Source: Rotaria sp. Silwood1
Lineage: Eukaryota; Rotifera; Eurotatoria; Philodinida; Philodinidae
Length of the DNA stretch: 64,000 bases
Assembly: GCA_905250075.1 (NCBI GenBank)
Contig: CAJNOP010000035.1
Location: 744,001-808,000, forward strand
Direction: 5' to 3'
Part shown: one piece after another, positions 24,760-36,557 of the stretch
Layout: every line of letters begins with the position of its first letter
Position numbering within the stretch: the first letter of the stretch is position 1
The notes under the pieces: generated by a model
What the model was told of the DNA's origin: nothing
What the model saw: only the letters and a program-made list of their open reading frames with translations
Database searches by the model: none
Program-made: the position numbers and the translations under genes

Positions 24760-27700
24760 ATGGTCGATTCATTAGCATCTTTCTTTTGTCCAATTATTCG
24801 TGAACTCATAATAGATCCAGCCATTGATCCTGATGGTAACAGTTATGAAAAGAATGTAATTGAAGATTGCATTCGTCGAAGTGATACATCATCAATAACT
24901 CGTACTCCTCTTTCTATCGATGATCTACGATCAAATCAAGCTCTTAAAATGGCTATTGATGAATATCGTCAGTCAGTTAAATTAGATATTAAATCAAGTC
25001 CTATTCTAACAAAAGTACATTCATCTGAAATAAAAGTATCTGCAAGTCATACAAATGATTTTGTTCACATCTCAATTCAACCTCCAAAAGATGAAATTCG
25101 TTCTTCATGTGATATTTGTTGTGTAGTTGATACTTCAGGTTCAATGCAAGCTGCAGCTGAAATTCAAAATGATAAAAATGAACAGTATGGTTTATCACAG
25201 TTAGATTTGGTTAAACATGCTCTAAAGACAATCATAAGTTCTCTTCAAGGTCAAGATCGACTATCACTTGTATCATACTCAGATAACGCTAATATCTTGC
25301 TTCATTTAACAAAAATGGATGATGAAGGAAAATCAAAAGCTTTATCAGCAATTGAACACTTATCGGTTAGTAGTCCATATCAGAGTACATAGAAGCTACC
25401 ATACAAATATTGATTTAAAGAGCTTACTAATTTTTCGACAAATGTAAAATGCAACACTATTGAATCATCTCATATTCATCATAGGAGAGTTTAACTTGAA
25501 TTGAAATTTCATAAAATTTATTGAGATTAATCAGTTTTCTTTTTCTTTAACTTTTTCTGAATTACAGTTTCCATGATATACAGATGATTGCTTATACTTA
25601 TATTGATGATATTGTATGTTCAAGTATTTTTCAATTTATTTAAAACTTTTATCTAGATGGGTGGTTTAACAAACTTATGGGATGGTCTTCGAACTGGTCT
25701 TGAAGTTCTATCAAAAGAACAACGTTCTATTGGAAGTATTTCAGCTTTGTTTCTCTTGACTGATGGTTGTCCGAACATAGAACCACGAGGCGGTCATTTG
25801 AAATCACTAAGAAAACTTAAGACAGAAATTAAATTTACATGTACTGTCAATACTTTTGGTTTTGGATACAACTTGGATAGCAAACTTCTCGAAGATATTT
25901 CTATATTGGGAAATTGTGGCTCATATGCATTTATTCCTGATGGATCATTTGTCGGAACAATATTTGTCAATGCTATTTCGACACTGTTAACAACAGCAGC
26001 AAACAATGTACAGGTAAAAATCATAATCGAAGCTATAATTACAGTTATCTCAGCAAATAAATGCTCATATGAAACATCAGCGGTAAACTAGAACTTGAAT
26101 TGTGACAGAGATCAAAAGAAAATTTTTCATACGTAATATACACATTACATATGTCCCAGGTAAAATTAAACTTAGACAAAATTAGGTTTTAATCAAATGC
26201 ATAAAACTAACAAATAATTTTCTTTTATTTAAAAGTAAACTTTAATTTCTGATTGTATGAAGAAAACATTGCATATTTCTGCTTTTTTTTTGTACTAGAT
26301 TGAATATTCATTTTCACTTATTCATACTCTAATACGTGCACCAATGACTTTTCTGAGTCGATATGGAAAATAATTTTCGAAAATATTTTTAAGAAAAAGC
26401 GAATTAATATATAAAATTTCTGAAATATTCAATTCCAAGAAAATGCAACCATTATTCTACCAGAGGAGATAAATAAGCCAAAAACAAGTCCTTGCTGTTT
26501 GTGGATTGGATAATAACTCAAGAAAAATTAACAGTACAATATATTTATGTATATCATATCACATATGAACTACGCTTAAATTCAAAGACAGATAAACATC
26601 GATTAAAAAGTTCTACTCAAAAAGTATAAGCTTAACGATCCTTTCATTCTTTTTTTTCTTGAACATAACATCATATAAATATATAAAACCAGTTCTTTAT
26701 TTCTATCTTTTTTTGATTTTTTTTTAAATTTTTAAATCTTTTAAAAATTCTATTTAATTTTGCATAAAATCTCAATTTCCTCTGGTACATATATAAGCAT
26801 ACAAAAAGCCTCTTCAGATTACACGATTTTATGAAATAGATAAACTGATTTCGAAAATTTCACATTAAATTTGATTTTAAAAGATTGAGATAGATTTGTA
26901 AAATAACAAGGACTACTATTATGATCGAATTGTTCATACTATTTTTGAGTTTACATATTCTCTTACAAGAAACGGCAAATATTATATTTATCCTTCTATT
27001 ATAGTTATTCGTTCATAATCAACATCTCCAATCTACGATTTACACACGTTGGTATTCAATGAATAGCAGTATTCAAGGCACTTGCTTTCATTTGGGCTCA
27101 ATCACATACGGTCAAACTAAAGATTTATTGATTCCAATTTCTTTTAGAATTATCCGTAAATATCAATTCACGCTGACTTATACCAATGTAAAAAACATAC
27201 AAAAATCTGTCACATTCGATTTGACAAATAATATTCAACAAGCTGATCTTGATGTCATAATTCGACATAAACTTCGACTAGAATTTGTTCATCATGTACG
27301 AATAGCATTAGAAAAAATGTGTGAAACAAAAATAAGATTAAGAAATAAAAATGAACAACATAAAGCAGCAATGAATCAAATTCAAACATTAGAGAAGAAT
27401 ATGAAAAAATATGCAGATGGAAAAGATGAGTTTATCAAAGATTTATTGAAAGATTTAACAGGACAAGTACAACAAGCTATCGAAAAAGAAGAATGGTTCC
27501 ATAAATGGGGCAAACATTTTTTACCTAGTTTAACACGTAAGTTTGATCAAATAAATGTATATAATAATTAATAACAGATTTTTTTGTGAGACATATATTC
27601 ATAATATCATGATATTAGATTGACCATTAGTAATGATTGATTTTCTAACAGATATGAATAACAAATTACATTATCTTTTTATTTAATAAGTTAGAGTAAT

Positions 27701-28708
27701 GTATGAAAAAATTCATTCTAATGTTTTCTTAAAGCATTACATAATATATCTCATTTAACAAGGAAAACTCGTTTAGTTTAAATATTTATTTTCTAAATAG
27801 AAGATTGGGTTCATTTGAAATTCGAAGAAAGAAAAAGAAGTATATATCTAATTGGTTTCATTTTACAGGTGCTCATCTTCTTCAATTCTGTAATAATTTC
27901 AAAGATCCAGGTGTTCAACACTATGGAAAGGGTACACTTTTCACACAAGTACGTGATGAAATGGATGAAATATTTTGCAGTTTACCTGCTCCAAAACGTT
28001 CACAAACTGGTGCTACGATAAATATGGCAGTTTTTCATGATGCTGATGGTGGATGTTTTTATGAGCACTGTACAGTACGTCTAATGAATGGAACCACTAA
28101 ATTAGTAAAAGATGTCAAACCAGGTGATCAAATGGCACCACATGGTGGAATGGTTATATTTGTAGTTAAAACAATGTGTCAAAATCAAAAAGCAAAAATG
28201 GTTATAGTAAGTATTAAATAATTTCAAAGGAATAAATTATAATCATTCAGATTTCTCCTTTTTTTTTGAAAATGATAAGTTTATTTATCATTGTATTTTT
28301 TTAAAGCCGTTAGTTTTTTAAATTTTCTATTTTTTTTTGTAGGTTGAAAATGACTTGATCATTACTGCTTGGCATCCAATTCGACATCTTGGACAATGGA
28401 TTATGCCTTGTTCACTTGTTTCATCACCAAATGAAATTTCTTGTGAAGCTGTATATAATTTTGTACTAGATCAAGGTCATACAGTGTTAGTCAATAATGT
28501 TGAATGTGTAACTTTAGGTCATGGATTAAAAGAAGATGTTGTTCGTCATAGTTACTATGGAAGTGAAAAAGTAATTAATGATTTACAAAGACTTGATTTG
28601 GAACAAAACAATGGAGGATTCATTGAAATTAATGGAAAAATGTTGGTGCGCAATAGAAAAACTGGTCTAGTAACTGGATTGCAATCACAGAAAATCATGA
28701 TCCAATAA
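24760..28708 (+). CDS. U-box / VWA / Vwaint / Vint (Hint-domain) protein
   Basis: Five exons: 24760-25365, 25657-26013, 27005-27536, 27869-28206 and 28343-28708. All splice phases match, giving 732 residues. Residues about 8-75 are a U-box, the RING-like E2-binding fold of E3 ubiquitin ligases (FFCPIIRELIIDPAIDPDG). Residues about 110-320 are a von Willebrand A domain with the MIDAS motif DTSGS (124-128), the MIDAS Thr in GGLTNLWDG (from 204) and LLTDG. A Vwaint linker follows, with the signatures GSITYGQTKD and CNNFKDPGVQHYG. The C-terminus is a Vint domain of the Hedgehog/intein (Hint) superfamily: nucleophile-type Cys561 in GGCF, GD in VKPGDQ, TAWHPI (His622), and GHTVLVNNVECVTLGHG at the end of the fold. 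Hint folds catalyse self-cleavage or ester formation. Whether this one does is unknown. The start is the first in-frame ATG after a stop. AATAAA overlaps the stop codon. Confidence 0.88.
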
Positions 28709-30154
28709 ACGAATATAAAATGTTTTTTTTTTCACATACTGTATATAATTAAAGTAAACAAACCGACGACATTGTTTTATACGATAAAACTTTGCTAGTC
28801 AAGCATCATCATACTGATTCAGCTCTCCTATATTTGTTAAGAAATTCTCTTTCAACAGATAATTTAAGGCTAAACAATTGTCAAAGTAATTAAAGGACAT
28901 GACAAATAGTGCGTAATAGTATTTAAAAAAATACTTAATTGCGTAAAAAAAATATAACAAATCAAATGAATTATCTAGCTAATTCTTTGACATAAATTCA
29001 TAACAATTTGTTTTATATATCGAATGTCGCCGATAACATTCTTGTAGAATTATTTTCATCAGTTTACGATAATTAAGTGTTGTAATTTAGTGTACTAAAT
29101 TAATCAAAAAGTTTATCTGATTCAAAACTCTGTAATAAAATTGAACTTGGAAATCTCAGAAAGAATAGACATCTCAATAAAAAACTGGGTTAAGAATTTT
29201 TGTCATATAGGCAATATGTTGTGGTATTCTTTAGTACAATACAACTATGTGCATCAACAATTAATTTTGTAGAAAGTAATAATGAAAAGTGAAGAAAGAA
29301 AATCTAAAAATACTATTTAAAAAAAAAAGTTAAATATTAACATGAAAAAAGACATTGACATATTTATAAAATTCATAAAAGTTTGTCTACAAGTAATTAA
29401 ATTCGAACGATGTTCACCTTAAACTCTGTTACATTAGGTAGGCAACTGAAAAGTTTCTAAGAAGTACACAAAACATTCTTGATTTCATCCAAAACTTTTA
29501 TTTCATCGAAAGAATTTGACAGATTTTGATATAAAAGATTTTTCTAATAAAATAGTGAAAAAAAAACTTGTAGATTTTCTAAATGTGTCAATCCTTTTTG
29601 AATTTAGTATTCAGGCTTTTAGAAAAAAAGATATATAAAATATTGTAATATTTTGCTCACAATGATTTACCCATTCGAGACTTTGTTCGTATGACGAACA
29701 TTCTTTAATAAATAGTTCACACCAATTTATTCCTTGACAAAAACTTCGCTCTCCTGAAAAATACCTTAGATCTGTCATTTTAAATCATTACAAGTTTTTT
29801 TAAAACTCAATCGAGAACTTTTAGATTGGACGATTAATCTTTGCATAATTTGTTGTCATCAGTAAATAATTCGAAAAAATGATCATGACACCAACAAATA
29901 AAAGTTCGTATGATTTTCAATTTACTTTATTAAGCAAATATTGACAAGTAAAATACTAACTTCTTCTTTATAATAGCGTAGTGTTATTGATATGGTAAGC
30001 AATTCTATTATATTTTGATGTCAACATTTGATGAATAACTATCAGTAGTAAATATTTTCTTAATAACAGTGGGTGGACAATATAATATATATGATCTTCT
30101 TTTGAGTCGAGTTTCAAAATCGAACTACAATAGAAACTTGTTTAGATGTGTATT
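28709..30154. other. Intergenic DNA without a supported gene
   Basis: AT-rich sequence between two plus-strand genes. No coding segment or RNA gene was recognised. Confidence 0.4.
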
Positions 30155-31717
30155 ATGATTAACATGAAAGCATTTCTCGTGTGTTTGCTCATCATAGCGA
30201 GTAAGTAATAATAATACTTGAAGTTTTTATGTCTTCGATCTCCAAAAGCCAATCTTAGGCCAGATACATTCGAACCGTACCGGGTTTTTAGGATAGGTGC
30301 CCACTCTAGTGAGAAGACAGGGCTCAAATTTTAACCACTATACTATAATAGTTTTTGAGAGATATCCATCAAACAAGGCTCAAAATTAACTCACCTGGCA
30401 ACTTAAAATCCTCGTGGGACCCCATTAGATAAATTTAATTTCTTTTTATTTAAAACACTATGTCAAACGACAGTGCTTGACAGAGTCGCTTTTTTTTCAT
30501 TCAAATTCTTTTTTTTTTATGCGAAGAAAATGGATGACTAGCTGAATACTTCATAAAACTCAAAAACTTTCCTCTATTTAAAAAAGTGCACTTTTATATA
30601 ATAATACAAAAACTTGATACTAAAAATGAGCTCTATCAGACACTGCAGCTTCACACTCTCCTTGACACAAGGAACAACGACAATTGATTTCCACGAAGGA
30701 CCATAGAGAATTTTGGGACACATTATCAGAAAAACCTGAAAAAAAAACATATTTTTGAAGTAGAAGCTGATGGAAGCCATTGAAAACTTTTGGAAAAAAG
30801 GATGTGTCAAAAAATATTAAATTGTTTATGTACGATTCAGCACAAACCATCCTTCTATGCGTTTATCTTAATTTCAATAATTATGACGGAAGCAAGCTTT
30901 TCTTTTTACGAGGAGGAAGGCTTAACTAATCTGAAGTATTATCATTATTTACGAATCTTTACTGAAAAATCTGAAAAATATTATTGAATTTAATCTATGG
31001 AACATATTGCTGAAGTTCGCTATAGACCACTTATTTTTCGACAAACATAAAAAGCCATAGAGACAAAGAAAGATTAGAATATAAACCAAAAAAAAAATCT
31101 ATGAATGAACTGCTGAATAGTGTTGTTCTACTACTGTAAAGTCCTTTATCAGATTCAAACAATCCGATTGGAAGTAGAATTTCATTTGATAAATTTTGTA
31201 TATTATTTTGTCTCTTGAATTCAAAAACAAATATTTTATATTCGAAATTATGAATAATTCTATGTAAGTAATTTATTGATTTACTACCGAAAGAATATTT
31301 TTATCTTACTTCTTGAAAAATTATTGGTATATTTTGATAAAAAAATTAATTTATATAAATTGTTTTAGTTATTGAACGTAGCAATGGTGCATTTCAATGT
31401 TACAAGTGTAATAACTGTGGATCGACTTGGAGTCCTAGCAAGGCTGTTATGATCTTTACTGAAGGTGGAGGTAACTATTGTACGGTAAGTTATATTTAGT
31501 ACAGCTTCAAAACTTGAATAATTATGTCGATTATTATTTGTAGAAACGAGTAGTAGGCACTTCAGTGACCAAGGATTACAGCGCAACATGCACTACAGGC
31601 AATGGCATGTATTGTTGTCAGAATGATTTGTGCAACTCATCCAATCCACAATATTATATTAACTTTGGTCTTCTCTTACTATTATCTATATTTGGCTTAA
31701 TTATTAAACAAATTTGA
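30155..31717 (+). CDS. Ly6/uPAR three-finger protein, GPI-anchored, three exons
   Basis: Exons are 30155-30200, 31369-31484 and 31544-31717, with introns of 1168 and 59 bp. Phases match and the product is 111 residues. A second ATG at 30164 could be the true start (108 residues). The N-terminus is a signal peptide (MKAFLVCLLIIAII). The mature region carries the eight-cysteine three-finger pattern: QCYKC, NNC, NYC, ATC, YCC and the family hallmark D-L-C-N near the end. The last 20 residues are hydrophobic (FGLLLLLSIFGLII) after a small-residue stretch (NSSNP), as in GPI-anchor signals. Ly6/CD59-like proteins act at the outer membrane as receptor modulators or cell-cell factors. The partner here is unknown. 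The first intron contains a tRNA-like sequence. Confidence 0.85.
30262..30346 (-). repeat. tRNA-like sequence, possible SINE head
   Basis: On the minus strand, TAGTATAGTGGTTA (30332-30345) matches the pol III A box and D-arm of tRNAs of the Asp/Glu/Gly type. GGTTCGAATGT (30266-30276) matches the B box/T-arm. The two boxes are about 55 bases apart, wider than in most intronless tRNAs. No full cloverleaf with a matching acceptor stem is visible, so a tRNA-derived SINE or tRNA pseudogene is more likely than a working tRNA. It lies in intron 1 of the Ly6 gene, antisense to it. Confidence 0.45.
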
Positions 31718-32529
31718 TTGACAGACTTACACTTATAATTGCTTTTTTTAAAATTTCTGTTAATCTTTAATAACATTCGTAAATTTTGCTTCTGTGTGCT
31801 CGAATAATAAGGACCAATGAATGTCGCTCTCGCTCGAGTAAACATTCAACGACTAGAACAATTCGTTGTCATAGAGTCGCAGAGAAATATTTTCAGAACT
31901 ACTAAGTTTCAAAAATGAGACATTTTCATCTACTATATTTATCAAATAAAATCCCATCATTTCACTAATGAGAATAACATATCTCTCAAATCAACATAAG
32001 AAGTTTCTATCAATACAAAAAAATTAGTACAATGAGGATTAAAAATGGTCATTCGGCATGAAAGGTCTATAATAAATACAAAATGTGATCCTAAATATCA
32101 AAGCAGGATGTGATACGGATACGATAATTTACAGAATCGGCAGAGTCTATGTAAAAAAACGGATATTACTTTATATCAAGTCTCTTTATTTTAGCACATC
32201 TAATTTTTATATTAAGAATTAGCACCATCAAATGTTATCTTCACCATATGTAATAGTCCTTCGAATATATAAGCAAGAACTTCATCTATCTATTAGTCAT
32301 CATTAGCAATGTATGAGTCGCACATAAGTGATACGTGACAGAAAATAGATCATTGAATTTTTCTTATTTCTCAATATATTCAAAGTTATTATTGTTATTG
32401 TAGGTACATCATTTTTATTTAAGTATTTCAAATTTAATCTTTATTAATCTAGAACATTGAGACGATGATACAAACGAACAACATATATGTCATAAATGAT
32501 GATCAATTGTTTATTGCAGCAATTTCAAT

Positions 32530-32830
32530 GAGTTCTTTGAATTTAAATGTGGGATGCTTCTCTAGACCTCTGATTTCGACGCCCGAATCCATGAATTTTC
32601 GACAGAAATCCACCGAAGAGACATCTATTTCGTCGGAAAACCTCGAAAAATTATACGAACATAAAAGCAGACATCTGTTAAAGGGATCCGGTGATCAGCT
32701 CTGCTTGGTTACGATCAGTTTCGGCCATAATTGGAACAATCTGAACCACCAAATCTGATCATAGAATTTCTGCTTTCGAATTCCTACCATTTTTCGTTGT
32801 TTTCTAGTTGGAACCCACTACAGTTCATTT
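32530..32830. other. GC-rich island, probably a repeat relic
   Basis: Within DNA of very low GC, this stretch is close to balanced in base composition. It contains short strings such as TTTCGACGCCCGAATCC and GGATCCGGTGATCAGC. A 97-codon plus-strand frame (32465-32758) crosses it but shows no recognised motif. Foreign composition and the lack of a start or splice context suggest an old transposable-element fragment. It lies just downstream of the minus-strand GPCR stop. Confidence 0.35.
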
Positions 32831-32859
32831 AAACGGGACGTAGTAGTAAATGAGAAATA

Positions 32860-33846
32860 TTAAATTGCTGGTCGTGGATTAGTTAATGATGCGATTGATA
32901 AGATGGTGTTGTGATTTTTTAAAGGTTTAACACGATTGCCATAACGGATTTTAAATGTTTTGTACATCAATTGACTAAGTTCTTTTCTATAGATACGACC
33001 AGACAAAAGATATAAAAAGAAGGATGTGACATAAGAACAGTTAAAAAGTAATTGACAAATTATAGATATAAAGGAGAAAGTAGATGTAGTTTGAATTTTG
33101 TTTGGTAAAGCTGCCATCAAATAAGTAACACTTGATGGTAAAGTGAGAAAAACATGTACACTGACTTGAAGAAGAAGCATTCGAGCCAGTTGGTGTTCAG
33201 TACGATTATAACGTGAAGCTACTACTTGAATCGCACGTGATCGATTTGCATTTTGAATAGTCATAAGACCAAAAATCATCATAAGGCTAGGCGGAACCAC
33301 AGCAAATAGAGAAACTTGTATGATTAGGTACACTTGACTGAAGATACTATTTACTTGTACAGCACAACTCAATCCTTTTTCTGGCTGTAAATTGGCTGTG
33401 ACTAAGATGTAAATGAAGAAAAGTGAAAATATAACGACAATAATCGAGCTCATCCATTGTGCCACGTAAGCTCTACTAAATTTACGCATTGATGGACTTC
33501 TTGAACTGGCACAGTATCTATCAATTGAAGCGAGTACAATCAAGTAGGGAGAAAAAAATGCACTTGTAGTACTGATATAAGTGATAATTTTACAAGAGAC
33601 TATTGAATTGTTTGATAGATTTATCTGATATCCATTGGCTAATAGACGATAGGTAAAAATAATACTTGAATAAAAAAGATTGGTGATAGCGAGTGCAAGA
33701 AAATATCGAGAACATGAATGATAATATAAGGTTGGTCGAGTAAGTACAACAATATTGAGTGAATTACCTACTATACCAATAATGATGATTACGGGTAAGA
33801 TTATTCGAAAAAGTTGAATACCAATATCTACTAACGAATCAGACAT
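32860..33846 (-). CDS. Rhodopsin-class (class A) G-protein-coupled receptor
   Basis: A single-exon gene for 328 residues with seven hydrophobic segments, at about 12-36, 46-68, 87-108, 129-150, 168-195, 220-247 and 256-282. Class A landmarks are visible: GN (27-28) in TM1, Cys85 at the top of TM3 pairing with Cys161 in loop 2, and DRY (109-111) at the end of TM3. TM7 lacks a clean NPxxY; the segment reads NCSYVTSFFLYLLSG. The short extracellular N-terminus suggests a small peptide or small-molecule ligand. The gene resembles the large, intron-poor FMRFamide-receptor-like GPCR sets of rotifers (family knowledge), but the ligand cannot be inferred. The start is the first Met before TM1. No neighbour suggests a ligand gene. 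Confidence 0.85.
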   Translation of the reverse strand: MSDSLVDIGIQLFRIILPVIIIIGIVGNSLNIVVLTRPTLYYHSCSRYFLALAITNLFYSSIIFTYRLLANGYQINLSNNSIVSCKIITYISTTSAFFSPYLIVLASIDRYCASSRSPSMRKFSRAYVAQWMSSIIVVIFSLFFIYILVTANLQPEKGLSCAVQVNSIFSQVYLIIQVSLFAVVPPSLMMIFGLMTIQNANRSRAIQVVASRYNRTEHQLARMLLLQVSVHVFLTLPSSVTYLMAALPNKIQTTSTFSFISIICQLLFNCSYVTSFFLYLLSGRIYRKELSQLMYKTFKIRYGNRVKPLKNHNTILSIASLTNPRPAI

Positions 33847-35319
33847 TGTCTATTTTTCTCTTGTTTGGAACTTTGTGAATGTATGTTCTTTTATAGGATT
33901 GAAAAAGATCATTATTCCAATTAAGTTAAGAAAATAGATTAGTATTAAGGATTTTTGACAAGATCACATACTGTTCTTTTAATTAAGCTTGTCGATACTT
34001 TTTAATGAATTCCATCATTAGAGCAATTACATGATGCTAATGAATGAACGTCAAGAACTACTTTTGTATCATCACATCTCGAACGGCAGACTTCCTGTTA
34101 TCTCAATAAACATTGAGTGCGAAAGCAACTTTCTGAGGTCATTCTAACAAGCTTTTATAATATGAAATCAACAAGAACATTTTATTTTATATCAGTCTTC
34201 GTTTTTTAATCTTATCAACTATGTCAGAGTAAATTTTTGAAACTATCCATTGTCTAGCCCAAAGATCAAACATTTATGAACCAATGTTTTATTGAAAATA
34301 TAAAAACTTCATCCAATACATCCGAAAATTAATCTTCATTTACTACATATTTTTCAATGTCTTATATGAAATTTTTGGATATCATGATTGACATATTTTC
34401 AATCAATTATTAATTTTAATCGAAATTAAAATTAAATATTATCATGTAGAATTGAAATATATTCCATAGAATATTGAAAATAGTAAGAAACAACACGCAA
34501 TCATAACTATAAACTTAATGACATTATGAAAATAAAAATATTTTTTTTCGAATATACTCAAATAGACGAATCTCAATTTTAAGTTATCAACGTAAATAAC
34601 TTTTATGATAACAAAGAAAATTTCAAAGACGTATTTCTATAGAAATTGAAATAGTATGAAATATAAATATAACAGTATGTTTTCTTCAAATCTGACTAAA
34701 AGTTTTTTGAATAATATCTTTTATTGCTGTGATCATCAAAAATTCTCCTATCAATGAAAAATAATAAGTTCAATTACAAAGGAAATCATTATTTATTTCA
34801 TTATTTAATAATAAAAAAAAGTTATAACAATAACTATTCATAGCTGACCTCTATAATACACTCAAACAGTATTTGAATGACTCATCTCTAAATGTTTGCA
34901 TAATCTATTGATGATTCATATTAACCTATAATTTTTGCAAAGACAAAATGTAGCAAATGACTTCTTTTTCCATTTGATATGCTTCGATCTAATCGCTTTG
35001 AAAGACATGAAAAATAAAATTATTTCAACAACTAATTTCAGCTATTCATTATTCGATATGTTGTAGAAATTATGCTGCAATTTATATGACAAAAAAAAAA
35101 ACAAAATTAAATATTTTATGTTCTGAAATAATACTTTCAATTTTTAGATATAAAAAAAAGCTTAAGTACGACATCTGATTGATGATCAAAAGAAAAACTT
35201 TTATGAAGTTAAATATTTCATCTTTTATAACTTTTACTGATTTGACGAAGAGAAAAAAAAAAGAATTACAGGAAATTTATTGAAATTTTGTAATGAAAAT
35301 ATATATTTTCAGTATTAAA
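33847..35319. other. Divergent intergenic region, GPCR and MEMO genes
   Basis: It holds the upstream regions of both genes. A splice acceptor (ATATTTTCAG, ending at 35312) just before the MEMO start indicates a 5'UTR exon within this stretch, not located. No other feature was recognised. Confidence 0.4.
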
Positions 35320-36557
35320 ATGGTCAGTAACATTATTCTTTCCAATTTACAGCATATTCTAACTCGTGCTCCTCTCTGTTATTATTATTCATCACAAAAA
35401 TCTGAATGTTTGCAAGAAATTATTTCATCTTATTTACATCGATTAGGACCAGGTCAACTACCATTCGAACTTTCTGTTACTAATTACGATGATACATCGT
35501 TTATTCCATGTATGCTTGTACCACATGGTGCTTATTGTGATTCAGGACCACTTTATGCTCAGGCATATTATTGGATAAACTCATTTGTTTTTGATACAGC
35601 ACTTATTATTGGAACAAATCATTGTGGAATGGGTTCATCTAATGTGAGTTTTTCTCCTGACAATTGGCAAACACCACTTGGTGTCATGGATATTGATGTA
35701 GATTTATTTAATACACTTATCTCAGTCTTAGGTATTCAAACAATCGATAGAGAAGCTCATCGAACAGAACATTCAATAGAAAATCAACTACCATTTTTAA
35801 AACATTTACGACCAACAGCAAAATTTGTTGCATTATCATTTTCAAGATTAAATGATTTAAATCAAGGATATCAAGTCTGTGAACAAATTAAAAAAGCAAT
35901 TAATTTATATCGACAACAGACAGGTATTGATGATAATTGTGAAGATGACAATAACATTTTAGTTGAAAACAAACAATCAAATTTTTTTTTTCGTCATCTA
36001 AGATTTTCTTATATGAATATTCTTGATTAAATTTGAAGTATCTTTAACTTTCAATAAGACAAGTCTTAATTACACGTTACCAAATAACGAAAGATTTAGA
36101 TTAATGTAGACTGACTTTTTCAATACGTTTTTCGTTAGATGACAAAAAATTTTTCATGAAACTTATTTTTATCTATTTCTAATTGAGTGAGAATATTTTT
36201 CTAGGTAAACGCTTAGTTATTATTTCGACTACGGATTATACTCATTATGGACCTAGTTATGGTCAAATTCGAGCTGAAAATTTATCTGAAAATGAAGAAT
36301 ATGCTCGTATTCATGATAAACCTATTTTACAATCGATTTTATCGAATGATCCTGAAAAACTCTTACAAATTCAATGGACAACTCAAAATTCAATGTGTGG
36401 ACTTTGGCCATCATTAATTGTTATGATTTTATCAAAACTATTGAATAATGATAAAGGACATTGGAAACTTCTTTGTTATAATGTTAGTTCAGAAGTTATG
36501 AAACGTGGCAGAGATGTTTGTGGTTTTGCATCACTTGTATATTCAAATACTTTTTAA
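35320..36557 (+). CDS. MEMO-family protein, closer to the prokaryotic AmmeMemoRadiSam-B type
   Basis: Two exons, 35320-35923 and 36205-36557, joined in phase 1 (CAACAGACAG/GTATTG donor, TTTTTCTAG acceptor), give 318 residues. The MEMO fold is related to extradiol dioxygenases. Visible landmarks are VPHGAYCDSG (His69), IIGTNHCGMG (His101), the EHSIENQLPFL motif (150-160), STTDYTHYG (Asp212, His215) and NSMCGLWPS (Cys266). These correspond to the metal-binding His/His/Cys set of human MEMO1. The wording of the motifs (WQTPLGVMDID, ENQLPFL, TTDYTHYG) is closer to bacterial and archaeal members than to animal MEMO1, so horizontal origin is possible. Animal MEMO1 works in ErbB2 signalling and copper or iron handling. 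The role of prokaryotic-type members is not known. AATAAA follows about 45 bp after the stop. An upstream Met at 35293 lies before a likely acceptor and is not used. Confidence 0.85.
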
